Part shown: positions 55,870 through 64,000 of the stretch, piece after piece
Numbering within the stretch: position 1 is the stretch's first letter
How the letters are laid out: every line of letters starts with the position of its first letter
NCBI RefSeq assembly: GCF_002355395.1
Contig: NZ_AP017315.1
Span: 2,294,001 to 2,358,000 of the forward strand
Origin: Microcella alkaliphila
GTDB lineage: Bacteria; Actinomycetota; Actinomycetes; Actinomycetales; Microbacteriaceae
DNA: 64,000 bases
Direction: 5' to 3'
Position numbers and translations under genes: made by a program
The notes under the pieces: generated by a model
What the model saw: the letters and a program-made list of their open reading frames with translations, nothing else
Database searches by the model: none
What the model was told of the DNA's origin: nothing

Positions 55870-57274
55870 GGTGACGTCCCCTGGGGTGGTGTAATTCTCG
55901 GGCTCGAGTGTCGCGTCGTTGACGTGGTGAGCCATCGTGCGATGGTCAGGGAGAACTGTCTAGGAATCTCACGAAAGGACACATACGCACGATGGCTCTT
56001 GACCAGTCTGCCCTCCTCGAGTTGCTCGGGGAACTTAAACTCACCGATGTCACCGACCGAATCCGGGTTGCGACCGAGACGCTCTATCAGGAGCTGATCG
56101 ATGCCGAAGCGGCTGCGTTCATCGGTGCCGCCCCGTTCGAACGCACTCCGGATCGTGTCACGCAACGCAACGGCACCCGCCCGCGCACCCTTGCGACCAC
56201 TGCGGGCGAGTTGGAGTTGCGGGTTCCGAAGCTGCGGCAGGGGTCGTTCTTCCCGTCGCTGCTGGAGCGGCGCCGCCGAGTCGATCAGGCCTTGTTCGCG
56301 GTCGTGATGGAGGCCTACGTTCACGGCGTCTCGACCCGCAAGGTCGACGATCTAGTGAAAGCGCTCGGCGCTGACACCGGCATCTCCAAGAGCGAGGTGT
56401 CGCGGATCTGTTCGAACCTGGACGAGGACGTCGCCGCGTTCCGAGACCGGCCACTGGCCGACCAGGCCTACCCATACGTGTTTCTCGACGCGACCTATTG
56501 CAAAGCCCGCGTCGGCCGGCGGGTGGTCTCCCAAGCCGTCGTCGTCGCGGTCGGCATCGCCGCCGACGGGCGCAGGGAAGTGCTCGGTTTCGAGGTGGGA
56601 GACACCGAATCGCAACCGTTCTGGACCACGTTCCTGCGTTCGTTGAAGGCTCGTGGGCTTGCCGGGGTGAAGCTGGTCATCTCCGACGCCCACACGGGTT
56701 TGATTGCCGCGATCGAGACCGTGTTCCACGGCTCGTCCTGGCAGCGATGCCGGGTCCACTTCATGCGCAACGTGTTGGCGAACGTGCCCAAGACTGCAGG
56801 CCCCATGGTTGCCTCGATTATCCGCACGATCTTCGCCCAACCCGACGCCGAGCACGTGAACACCCAGTTCGACGAAGTCACGCGCATGCTCACCCGCTCC
56901 CACCCCAAGATCGCCGACATGCTCGAGACCGCGCGCGAGGACCTGCTCGCCTTCACCGGGTTCCCGACCGCGCACTGGCGACAGATCTGGTCCACCAACC
57001 CACTGGAGCGGGTCAACAAAGAGATCAAACGCCGCACCGATGTCGTGGGCACCTTCCCGAACCCTGCCGCGCTACTGCGCCTGGCCGGGCACGTGTTGAT
57101 CGAGCAACACGACGAATGGGACGGCGCCGACCGCCGCTACTTCAGCGAACACTCCATGAAACTCCTCAACGCAACAGAACAGGAGGTGGCGATCCCGGAA
57201 CTGAACGCGGCATAATCACCAAAAGCTGATCCCGCACGGTGTTGAGAAACTCCACCACTCAGAGGGACGTCACC
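55870..57274 (+). mobile_element. complete IS256-family insertion sequence
   Basis: 1405 bp with imperfect terminal inverted repeats of about 30 bp: the left end reads GGTGACGTCCC then GGGTGGTGTAATTCTC; the right end, inverted, reads GGTGACGTCCC then GAGTGGTGGAGTTTCTC. It is flanked by an 8-bp direct repeat CCACCCGG (55862-55869 and 57275-57282), the usual target duplication size for IS256. One intact transposase gene inside. Intact ends and target copies point to a recent insertion. Confidence 0.9.
55992..57215 (+). CDS. IS256-family transposase (mutator type)
   Basis: 407 residues, full length. Mutator-family DDE layout: YVFLDATYCKARVG (first Asp), KLVISDAHTGLIAAI (second Asp) and ERVNKEIKRRTDVVGTFPN (catalytic Glu), with SSWQRCRVHFMRNVL, the family C/D(2)H stretch, between. 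No frameshift or stop, so probably active. A short leader of 122 bases separates it from the left inverted repeat. Confidence 0.95.
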   Translation: MALDQSALLELLGELKLTDVTDRIRVATETLYQELIDAEAAAFIGAAPFERTPDRVTQRNGTRPRTLATTAGELELRVPKLRQGSFFPSLLERRRRVDQALFAVVMEAYVHGVSTRKVDDLVKALGADTGISKSEVSRICSNLDEDVAAFRDRPLADQAYPYVFLDATYCKARVGRRVVSQAVVVAVGIAADGRREVLGFEVGDTESQPFWTTFLRSLKARGLAGVKLVISDAHTGLIAAIETVFHGSSWQRCRVHFMRNVLANVPKTAGPMVASIIRTIFAQPDAEHVNTQFDEVTRMLTRSHPKIADMLETAREDLLAFTGFPTAHWRQIWSTNPLERVNKEIKRRTDVVGTFPNPAALLRLAGHVLIEQHDEWDGADRRYFSEHSMKLLNATEQEVAIPELNAA

Positions 57275-57582
57275 CCACCCGGCAATTTCTCGGCCGTTGT
57301 GCATCAGCGCAATTCGGTCTGCAGGCCCCGTGCCCCAGGACAGCCCGCACAACACCGTAAGCACTGCGCGCCGCCAAAACCGATCCGGGTTCCGCGGGGC
57401 GGGCGGCATCGCGCCAGACCACGGGATCGACACGGGAGGATGTGCCACCCCGCCACACATGGAGTTCGAGTCCCGACTCATGAAGCAACACGAGATTAGT
57501 GTGTCGAAGTTGCGTCGGCTTCGCCGCGCGCTGTCCACGCGTCGACGCGATGACTTCGAGCGGCACGAATGAGACGTCGTCG

Positions 57583-58227
57583 TTACGCCGGACCGAGCAG
57601 CGCCCTCCACCACCCGGGTGCGTAGCTCGGATTGCGCTCGGTGAACGCCCTCACGGCGTCCGCGACCTGATTCGCGGGCACTCGCTCTCCTCCATAGAGG
57701 GCGAACGCGAGAAGTTCGTCAGGGTGCACACCTTCCGTGTGGGCGACGTACGAAAACCCGCCCCCCGTTCCGCCCACCGTTGTCGCGACCTCATTACCCG
57801 CACGCGACAAATAGCCGACACCGTCAGCGGCGCGCGACGTCCACGGTTCAGGAAGGGGGGTCGATTCGAGTTCGGTGACGATCGTGCGACCGCCAGAACT
57901 CGCCTCCCCGACCGACGCATGGGATAGCGCACTGCGGCTCGTACCCACGGTCCAACTGAGCCGGAAGACGGCAAACCGAAACAGAGCGTCGATATCCGTC
58001 GTCGAGAAGGTGTCAGGCCAGGGCACCCCTGCTGGATGCCGCTCTCGCTGTTCACGAAACACCCAGCGGTCGGCCACGCGCGCGAATTCCGCGCACCAGG
58101 TGTGCGGAATCTCGATCAGCAGCCCTCCCTCACCAGCGCGAAACACCGTTTCGGGGTCCCCAAGGCGTAACCACTCGAGCCCACTAAGGGCCGCAGGCCA
58201 TGTGGCTTCCACCGAAGCGTCATTCAT
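57583..58227 (-). CDS. hypothetical protein, family Y copy 2
   Basis: 214 residues from ATG 58227. Paralogue of the protein at 54789: shared PWP (about residue 70), LP-x2-W followed by A-x-GV, and the C-terminal GVHPDELLAFALYGGERV with AFTERNPSY, aligning over most of the length. No signal peptide or membrane helix, no known domain. The ATG overlaps the stop of a short upstream frame (ATGA). Probable function unknown; paired small genes with paralogous partners are seen in toxin/immunity and secretion-associated loci, but no toxin or secretion gene is visible here. Confidence 0.7.
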   Translation of the reverse strand: MNDASVEATWPAALSGLEWLRLGDPETVFRAGEGGLLIEIPHTWCAEFARVADRWVFREQRERHPAGVPWPDTFSTTDIDALFRFAVFRLSWTVGTSRSALSHASVGEASSGGRTIVTELESTPLPEPWTSRAADGVGYLSRAGNEVATTVGGTGGGFSYVAHTEGVHPDELLAFALYGGERVPANQVADAVRAFTERNPSYAPGWWRALLGPA

Positions 58228-58382
58228 CGCGGCAGGGTTCCCAAGACATCAATCGTCAGCGGGAGCGGTACCGCCTCAGCCCTCATGACCGTCCCCCTCG
58301 CGTTCGACTCGCGTTTTCGACTGGGCAGCAAAACAGACACGGATCCACCCTCTCGCGCAATCGCCGAGGCAACAACCGACAC
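58224..58382 (-). CDS. possible small CDS upstream of family Y copy 2
   Basis: About 52 residues from GTG 58382, or 20 from an internal ATG. The stop overlaps the next gene's ATG as ATGA, which suggests translation, but the open frame runs on into the divergent yihY start, its start codon is unclear and no homology is apparent. Content: VSVVASAIAREGGSVSVLLP then VPLPLTIDVLGTLPR. Could equally be a non-coding leader. Confidence 0.3.
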   Translation of the reverse strand: MSVVASAIAREGGSVSVLLPSRKRESNARGTVMRAEAVPLPLTIDVLGTLPR

Positions 58383-58481
58383 GTCAATGTTTGCGCGGCG
58401 AACCGGCTCGCGGGCGAACTCGCCACACGCATCGCTCTGCGTTCGCGCTGAGAACCCGCCCGCGGCCCGCCCGTCACTCGT

Positions 58482-58493
58482 TAGGGTCGAGGG
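58482..58493 (+). promoter_or_regulatory. leaderless promoter of yihY
   Basis: TAGGGT at 58482-58487, six bases before ATG 58494. Confidence 0.6.
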
Positions 58494-59570
58494 ATGCGCG
58501 ACGAACGACACGACGCCGCTCACGACAGCGAACCCGACTCCGAAACGGCCGGTGGCCTCAAGGAAAAGGTCATGCCGGTCGTTGAGAAGGTGAAGGGCTC
58601 GCGGGCGCTGCGAGCGTTTCAGCGCTACCTGTCGACCTCCGGCCCGGTCCTCGCGTCAGGGCTCGCGTATCAGGCGCTGTTCGCCGTGTTCGCGGGGCTC
58701 TGGGTCGGATTCGCCATCCTCGGCACCGTCATCTCGCGCAACTTCGGACTGCGCAACAGCGTCATCGCGGTGATCTCCGACTCGGTGCCGGGTCTCATCG
58801 ATGACGGCAGCGGCAACGGAGCGATCGACCCGGAGGTACTGCTCAACGCCCAGGTCTTCGGGCTGACCGGGGCGATCGCCTTGATCGGTTTGCTGGTGAC
58901 GGCGCTCGGGTTCCTGAATGCTGCGCGCGGGGCCACTCGCCAGCTGTTCGACCTGCCGCCGGCGCCCGAGAACTTCCTCAAGGCGCGACTGCGCGACCTG
59001 GGGCTGGCCGCGGGGTTCGGCGTGTTGATCATCGTCTCGGCTGTCTTGAGTGTTGTGGGCACGCAGGCGACCGATTTTCTCCTCGACCTCGTCGGCATCG
59101 ACGACTCGACTCTCGCCCGTGTACTCGGGCGCATCGTGACCCTGAGCATCATGTTCGCTGTCGACGCGGTCGCGCTGGCGGCCCTCTTCCGCATCCTGAG
59201 TGAGGTGCGCATCCCGTGGCGGCACCTGCGCCAAGGGGTGATCATCGGCGCTGCGGGCCTCGGCGCGCTCAAGATCGCCGGTGGACTATTGCTGGGCGGA
59301 GCGTCGTCGAACCCGCTGATCGCGTCCTTCGCCGTGATTCTCGGCCTGCTGATTTGGTTCAACTTCGTGTGTCAGGTGATCCTCATCACAGGAGCGTGGA
59401 TCGCCACCAGCGTCAAGGACGACGACATCATTCTCGACGAGGCGGTGTTCGCCGCGCGCCTCGAGGCGGCCCGCGCGCTCGTCCGCGAGCACGGCATGGG
59501 AGACGACGAAGACGAGGATGCTCGCGGCGGCATATTCGCGCGACTAAGGCGCCGCCTCTCGCGCCGCTAG
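58494..59570 (+). CDS. YihY/BrkB-family inner membrane protein
   Basis: 358 residues. Six membrane segments in the YihY pattern: SGPVLASGLAYQALFAVFAGLWVG, then AIALIGLLVTALGFLNAARGATRQLFD, FGVLIIVSAVLSVVGT, MFAVDAVALAALFRIL and the last pair at about 265-310 with FAVILGLLIWFNFVCQVILITGAWIAT. The family was once called ribonuclease BN, incorrectly; its true role is unknown. A basic C-terminal tail (ARLRRRLSRR). Confidence 0.88.
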   Translation: MRDERHDAAHDSEPDSETAGGLKEKVMPVVEKVKGSRALRAFQRYLSTSGPVLASGLAYQALFAVFAGLWVGFAILGTVISRNFGLRNSVIAVISDSVPGLIDDGSGNGAIDPEVLLNAQVFGLTGAIALIGLLVTALGFLNAARGATRQLFDLPPAPENFLKARLRDLGLAAGFGVLIIVSAVLSVVGTQATDFLLDLVGIDDSTLARVLGRIVTLSIMFAVDAVALAALFRILSEVRIPWRHLRQGVIIGAAGLGALKIAGGLLLGGASSNPLIASFAVILGLLIWFNFVCQVILITGAWIATSVKDDDIILDEAVFAARLEAARALVREHGMGDDEDEDARGGIFARLRRRLSRR

Positions 59571-59621
59571 ACCCCCGCGCCTGCGCCTCACCCCGCGCGG
59601 CGCCCTGTCAGTGGTCGCTCC

Positions 59622-59634
59622 TAGGATGGCGGGT
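59622..59634 (+). promoter_or_regulatory. leaderless promoter of xthA
   Basis: TAGGAT at 59622-59627, seven bases before ATG 59635. Confidence 0.6.
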
Positions 59635-60477
59635 ATGCCCCGCATTCGCATCGCCAGCGTCAACGTCAACGGTGTTCGCGCCGCCTACCGCAAAGGCATG
59701 GGCGACTGGCTTGCGGCAGCCGATGTCGACGTGCTCGCCCTGCAGGAGGTGCGTGCCGAGACCACCGACCTCGTACCGCTGCTCGGTGACGGGTGGCACG
59801 TGCTGCACGACGCGGCCACCGCCAAGGGGCGCGCGGGCGTCGCGATCGCGACCCGCGAGCCGGTCGACGTGCACCGCATCGAGCTGGGCCCACCCGACTT
59901 CGACTCGGCGGGGCGCTGGCTCGAAGCGGACGTCGAAGTGGGCGGAACGTCGGTGACGGTCGTCAGCTGCTACGTGCACTCGGGCGAAGCCGACACCCCC
60001 AAGCAGGAAGAGAAGTGGCGCTTCCTCGACGCCATGGAGGAGCGCCTGCCGCAGCTCGCCGCGCACTCCGAGTACGCCGTCGTCGTCGGTGACCTCAACG
60101 TCGGGCACCGCGAGCTCGACATCAAGAACTGGCGGGGCAACCGCAAGAAAGCGGGCTTCCTGCCGCGCGAGCGCAGCTACTTCGACCGCTTCCTGGCACC
60201 CGCGGGCGAAACGATCGAGTGCGTCGACGGCACCAGCGGCACCGGCCTCGGCTGGGTCGACGTTGGGCGGCAGTGGGCCGGCGAGGTCGACGGGCCGTAC
60301 ACCTGGTGGTCGAACCGTGGCCAAGCGTTCGACAACGACACCGGCTGGCGCATTGACTACCACCTCGCGACCCCCGCTCTCGCGGCGACCGTCAGCGCGT
60401 ACCGCGTCGACCGGGCGCCCTCGTACGACACGCGGTGGAGCGACCACGCTCCCGTCGTCGTCGACTACGAGCTGTAA
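59635..60477 (+). CDS. xthA: exodeoxyribonuclease III / AP endonuclease
   Basis: 280 residues from ATG 59635. Exonuclease III family: RIASVNVNGVRAAYRKGM, VLALQEVRAET (metal Glu), VVSCYVHSG, VVVGDLNVGHRELDIKNWRGN (catalytic Asp/Asn), WRIDYHLATP and SDHAPVVVDYE with the catalytic His. Repairs abasic sites and trims 3' ends in base excision repair. Followed 44 bases later by trpS. Confidence 0.94.
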   Translation: MPRIRIASVNVNGVRAAYRKGMGDWLAAADVDVLALQEVRAETTDLVPLLGDGWHVLHDAATAKGRAGVAIATREPVDVHRIELGPPDFDSAGRWLEADVEVGGTSVTVVSCYVHSGEADTPKQEEKWRFLDAMEERLPQLAAHSEYAVVVGDLNVGHRELDIKNWRGNRKKAGFLPRERSYFDRFLAPAGETIECVDGTSGTGLGWVDVGRQWAGEVDGPYTWWSNRGQAFDNDTGWRIDYHLATPALAATVSAYRVDRAPSYDTRWSDHAPVVVDYEL

Positions 60478-60485
60478 GCGCGTAG

Positions 60486-61526
<1,041 letters not shown>

Positions 61527-61536
61527 GGGCGCGATC

Positions 61537-62103
61537 GTGGAAGCGGTCACGCTGACGACCGAGCGGTTGGTGCTCTCGGCACCGCGAGCATCCGACGTAG
61601 ATGCTGTGTTCGCGGCGTGCAGCGACTCCGAGCTGCAGCGTTTCGTGCCCGTACCCGTGCCGTATGAGCGCGAGCACGCCGAAGGTTTCGTGCTCGGCAT
61701 GGTTCCTGCGTGGTGGCGCGACGACGTCGAGTACGTCTTCGGCATTCGCGAGACGGCGGATGCGCCGCTCATCGGCGTGGTCAGCTGGCAGCGCGCCGCC
61801 GGCTTCGTCGGTTACTGGCTGGATGCCGCCCACCGCGGGCGCGGCGTCATGACGGAGGCCCTGCAGGCGCTCGTCGACTGGGTATTCACGCACGACGTCG
61901 ACGAACTGCGGTGGGAGGCGTCGGCCGGAAACGTGGGGTCGGCTGTTGTCGCGCAGCGGGCTGGTTTTCGGTGGGAGGGCGTGGCACCGATCTCGGCCGT
62001 TCGGCCCGGCGAAGACCCCACGGGGTGGCACGCAGTGCTGCGGCGGGCAGATTACCGGACGGTGCAGCCGCGCGAGGCGTGGCCCGTGTTGAGCGGCGCG
62101 TGA
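61537..62103 (+). CDS. GNAT-family N-acetyltransferase (RimJ/RimL-like)
   Basis: 188 residues from GTG 61537. LTTERLVLSAPRASDVDAVFAACSD at the start, then the acetyl-CoA pocket GYWLDAAHRGRGVMTEALQALVDWVF (R/Q-x-x-G-x-G/A) and LRWEASAGNVGSAVVAQRAGFRWEG, all of the RimJ/RimL subgroup. Substrate may be a protein N-terminus or small amine. Coupled to the downstream HAD gene by a GTGA overlap. Confidence 0.88.
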   Translation: MEAVTLTTERLVLSAPRASDVDAVFAACSDSELQRFVPVPVPYEREHAEGFVLGMVPAWWRDDVEYVFGIRETADAPLIGVVSWQRAAGFVGYWLDAAHRGRGVMTEALQALVDWVFTHDVDELRWEASAGNVGSAVVAQRAGFRWEGVAPISAVRPGEDPTGWHAVLRRADYRTVQPREAWPVLSGA

Positions 62104-63092
62104 GCGCGGACGAGGAGGTCGGCGCGGCTCACGCAGTTACTGCCGCGGACGGAAGCGTGGGCGGCAGTGGGGGTGATGCCGGCAGGCCGATCTCGGTCGT
62201 GCTGTTCGACCTCGACGACACGCTGATGGCGCACAGCGCGGCAGTCGACCACGCCATCGATCAGGCACAGCGCGGTGCCGGGGCGCTGGCGGCATCGGGT
62301 GCGGCGGGCGCCGACGCCGGTGGCTTCGTCGCGTTCGCGGCCGACGACCCGAGCGCCGTTCGAGCCCGGTGGCGCGAACTCGAAGATCACCACTACGCGC
62401 GGTACCTGAGCGGGGAGCTCGACTTCCTTGGCCAGCGCATCTGGCGGGCGCGCGAGCTGCTCAGCCCGTACGGCGTCACCCTCGACGATGAGGCGGCGCT
62501 GCGCTGGTTTGCCGAGTATGTGCGCGGCTACGAGGACGGCTGGGCCCTCTACGACGACGCGTTGCCCGCACTCGACGCCATTGAGCGCGCCGTTCCCGGC
62601 GTGCGGTTCGGCATCATCACGAACGGCGACCTCACCATCCAGACCGGCAAACTGCACCGCATCGCCCTGTGGGACCGACTCGACCTCACACCGCTGCGCG
62701 CCGACGGCTCCATCGATGAGCCCGAACGCTCGGGGCGCCTCGTCACCTCGGGAGAGCTCGGCGTCGCGAAGCCCGACCCAGCCATCTTTGTGGCGGCAGC
62801 CGCCGCGTTCGGGGTGAGCGCAGCATCCTGCCTGTACGTCGGCGATCGACTCGCGACCGACGCGATCGGCGCGCAGAACGCCGGGATGCGCGGGGTGTGG
62901 CTCGCACGCCCCGACCGCAACCTGACGTCGGCCGCCGCTGACTCCCTCGTCGCCGGTGCGCTCAGCGTCGGGGCCGACCCGCACGCTGCGCGCGCGACGC
63001 CGCCAGGTACTGCGGTGCCGAATGACGCCACCGTTCCCGCGGGAGTGACCCGCATCGCTTCGCTCGCCGAGCTACCCGCCCTGCTCGCCTGA
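62100..63092 (+). CDS. HAD-family phosphatase, subfamily IA
   Basis: 330 residues from GTG 62100, overlapping the GNAT stop. A 30-residue Gly/Ala-rich lead precedes VVLFDLDDTLMAHSAAVDHA (catalytic Asp pair). A cap domain follows (about 60-160), then FGIITNGDLTIQTGKLHRI (motif II), ELGVAKPDPAIFVAAAAAFGV (motif III Lys) and LYVGDRLATDAIGAQNAGMRGVWLAR (motif IV). Resembles YjjG/HAD-IA hydrolases acting on nucleotides or sugar phosphates. A low-complexity tail of about 45 residues follows. Confidence 0.9.
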   Translation: MSADEEVGAAHAVTAADGSVGGSGGDAGRPISVVLFDLDDTLMAHSAAVDHAIDQAQRGAGALAASGAAGADAGGFVAFAADDPSAVRARWRELEDHHYARYLSGELDFLGQRIWRARELLSPYGVTLDDEAALRWFAEYVRGYEDGWALYDDALPALDAIERAVPGVRFGIITNGDLTIQTGKLHRIALWDRLDLTPLRADGSIDEPERSGRLVTSGELGVAKPDPAIFVAAAAAFGVSAASCLYVGDRLATDAIGAQNAGMRGVWLARPDRNLTSAAADSLVAGALSVGADPHAARATPPGTAVPNDATVPAGVTRIASLAELPALLA

Positions 63093-63169
63093 CCAAGGGG
63101 GGCCGCGGCGCGACCCCCGTCGAGCCGGGTTGCGCAGATCGTGCGGGTTTGCGCACGCACGAACTGCGC

Positions 63170-63253
63170 GAACCCGCACGAGTTCAAACAGAAACCGCAC
63201 GAGTTGAGGGAGAACCCGCACGAGTTCGCGCAGAACCCGCACGAGTTCGGGCA
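63170..63253. repeat. 21-bp tandem repeat, four copies, core AACCCGCACGAGTT
   Basis: Four units of 21 bp at 63170, 63191, 63212 and 63233, each starting GAAMCCGCACGAGTT with a variable last six bases. Just upstream, at 63138-63155, lies the core in inverse orientation. It fills the convergent gap between the HAD gene and glpK (63093-63352), which has no other gene. Same core as the repeat at 37087-37153, so this is a local expansion of a dispersed family. Confidence 0.85.
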
Positions 63254-63352
63254 GAAACGGCAGCGGGCGAGGTGCCGAAGCACCCCGCCCGCCGGGCCTC
63301 GCAGCTACCACCACTGCGAGGGGATGTGACGTGCCAGCGTCACGTGTGACGA

Positions 63353-64000
63353 CTAGTTGACGTCGTCGTCGACCCAGTCGAAGGTCTTGGTCACGGCCTT
63401 CTTCCAGTTGCGCAACTGGCGGTCGCGCTCGGCGTCGTCCATGTTGGGCGTCCAGCGCGAGTCCTCCTGCCAGTTCTGGCGCAGCTCGTCGAGCGAACCC
63501 CAGACGCCGGTGGCGAGTCCGGCAGCGTATGCCGCACCGAGCGCGGTCGTCTCGGCGACGACGGGACGCACGACGGGAACGCCGAGGATGTCGGCCTGGA
63601 ACTGCATGAGCGTGTTGTTCGCGATCATGCCTCCGTCGACCTTCAGCTCGGTGAGGTCGACGCCGGAGTCGGCGTTGACCGCGTCGAGCACCTCGCGGGT
63701 TTGGAAGGCCGTGGCCTCGAGCACCGCGCGAGCGATGTGACCCTTGTTGACGTAGCGCGTGAGGCCGACGAGGGCACCGCGCGCATCCGACCGCCAGTAG
63801 GGGGCGAACAGACCCGAGAACGCCGGCACGAAGTACGCGCCGCCGTTGTCGTCGACCGTCTTGGCGAGCTCCTCGATCTCGGGAGCGTCCTTGATGATCC
63901 CCAGGTTGTCGCGCACCCACTGCACGAGCGAACCGGTCACCGCGATGGCTCCTTCCAGCGCGTAGTGCGGCTTCTCGTCGCCGAGCTTGTAGCCGAGGGT
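63353..64000 (-). CDS. glpK: glycerol kinase, C-terminal part (5' end outside window)
   Basis: 215 residues in frame to the window edge. FGGY kinase C-terminal domain: [94 protein letters not shown], ending [10 protein letters not shown]. Phosphorylates glycerol to glycerol 3-phosphate. GlpK assignment rests on the strong match of the conserved stretches; the substrate-binding N-terminal half is not visible. Confidence 0.93.
   Translation of the reverse strand, partial: TLGYKLGDEKPHYALEGAIAVTGSLVQWVRDNLGIIKDAPEIEELAKTVDDNGGAYFVPAFSGLFAPYWRSDARGALVGLTRYVNKGHIARAVLEATAFQTREVLDAVNADSGVDLTELKVDGGMIANNTLMQFQADILGVPVVRPVVAETTALGAAYAAGLATGVWGSLDELRQNWQEDSRWTPNMDDAERDRQLRNWKKAVTKTFDWVDDDVN

Larger units (their letters stand above)
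55403..57304 (-). pseudogene. hypothetical gene X1 interrupted by an IS256-family element
   Basis: The minus-strand frame at 55403-55861 (152 codons plus stop) has no convincing start; its first start-like codon is TTG 55858 at the element border. Removing the element (55870-57274) and one 8-bp target copy joins it in frame to ten codons at 57275-57304 reading MHNGREIAGW, which continues as RLITDVGIVRSPQ. The rebuilt protein is 162 residues, with an N-terminal LHVEFVDAGWVLNS and a C-terminal LQWDVVEQGGQLAVRFVERG, suggesting beta strands. No family recognised. The upstream frame stays open beyond that ATG, so a longer N-terminus is possible. Its stop overlaps the following gene, so the two formed a coupled pair before insertion. 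Confidence 0.75.

Noticed and set aside
57283..57566. Separate small gene on the minus strand between the IS element and the 57583 gene
   Set aside because: The frame beginning at 57566 runs into the IS end and gives no sensible continuation after removing it, unlike the X1 frame.
63170..63253. CRISPR array
   Set aside because: Units of 21 bp with 6-base variable tails are tandem repeats without spacers, and no cas gene is near.
63141..63329. A 62-residue protein with 7-residue repeats
   Set aside because: It is just the translation of the tandem repeat; no promoter, ribosome site or homology supports it.

Overview
The window is about 70 % G+C and reads as the chromosome of a high-G+C actinobacterium, most likely Microbacteriaceae. 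Supporting signs are the split acyl-CoA carboxylase (biotin-carrier alpha chain, CT beta chain, small epsilon chain), a LytR-CpsA-Psr protein, an LpdA-type quinone reductase without redox cysteines, GTG starts in GTGA overlaps, and many genes that start 6-8 bases after a TANNNT box with no room for a ribosome binding site (apparently leaderless mRNAs). No rRNA or tRNA gene was seen.

Layout. 1-5.1 kb: end of a dTDP-rhamnose/cell-wall glycan cluster (rmlB, rmlD, two GT2 and one GT1 glycosyltransferases, rmlC). 5.1-13.6 kb: an island of visibly lower G+C holding a DhaK/DhaL kinase pair, a beta-hydroxyacid dehydrogenase, a complete ribose-type ABC importer and a divergent DeoR repressor; it looks like an acquired catabolic operon for a short sugar or ketose. 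13.6-20.4 kb: housekeeping block (LCP protein, purE, purK, UDP-glucose dehydrogenase, PH-domain membrane protein, birA, EamA transporter). 20.4-21.9 kb: hipBA toxin-antitoxin with a duplicated operator. 22.1-31.5 kb: acyl-CoA carboxylase genes (beta, epsilon, alpha), a convergent intergenic region with a probable structured RNA, a response regulator/histidine kinase/degenerate-kinase operon, a TrmA-family methyltransferase and Maf. 31.6-34.3 kb: an AbiEi/DUF559-like protein and lpdA.

34.4-49.2 kb is a nucleoside salvage region: purine nucleoside phosphorylase, phosphosugar mutase, adenosine deaminase, nucleoside hydrolase, thymidine phosphorylase, cytidine deaminase and a BMP-type nucleoside ABC importer, so that imported nucleosides can be deaminated, cleaved and their sugar phosphates fed to central metabolism. 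An orphan PTS EIIA/EIIB pair is coupled to adenosine deaminase. 49.4-54.4 kb: manC and sdhCDAB. 54.4-58.5 kb: a small accessory module of unrecognised genes with two paralogues; one of its genes is split by a complete IS256-family element, and the uninterrupted reading frame can be rebuilt by removing the element and one 8-bp target copy. 58.5-64 kb: YihY membrane protein, exonuclease III, trpS, GNAT, HAD phosphatase, and the C-terminal part of glpK.

Recurrent themes: leaderless promoters, perfect stem-loops between the binding-protein gene and the ATPase gene of both ABC operons, a dispersed family of intergenic repeats with core AACCCGCACGAGTT (including a 21-bp tandem array), and an over-frequent octamer GGATGCTC.
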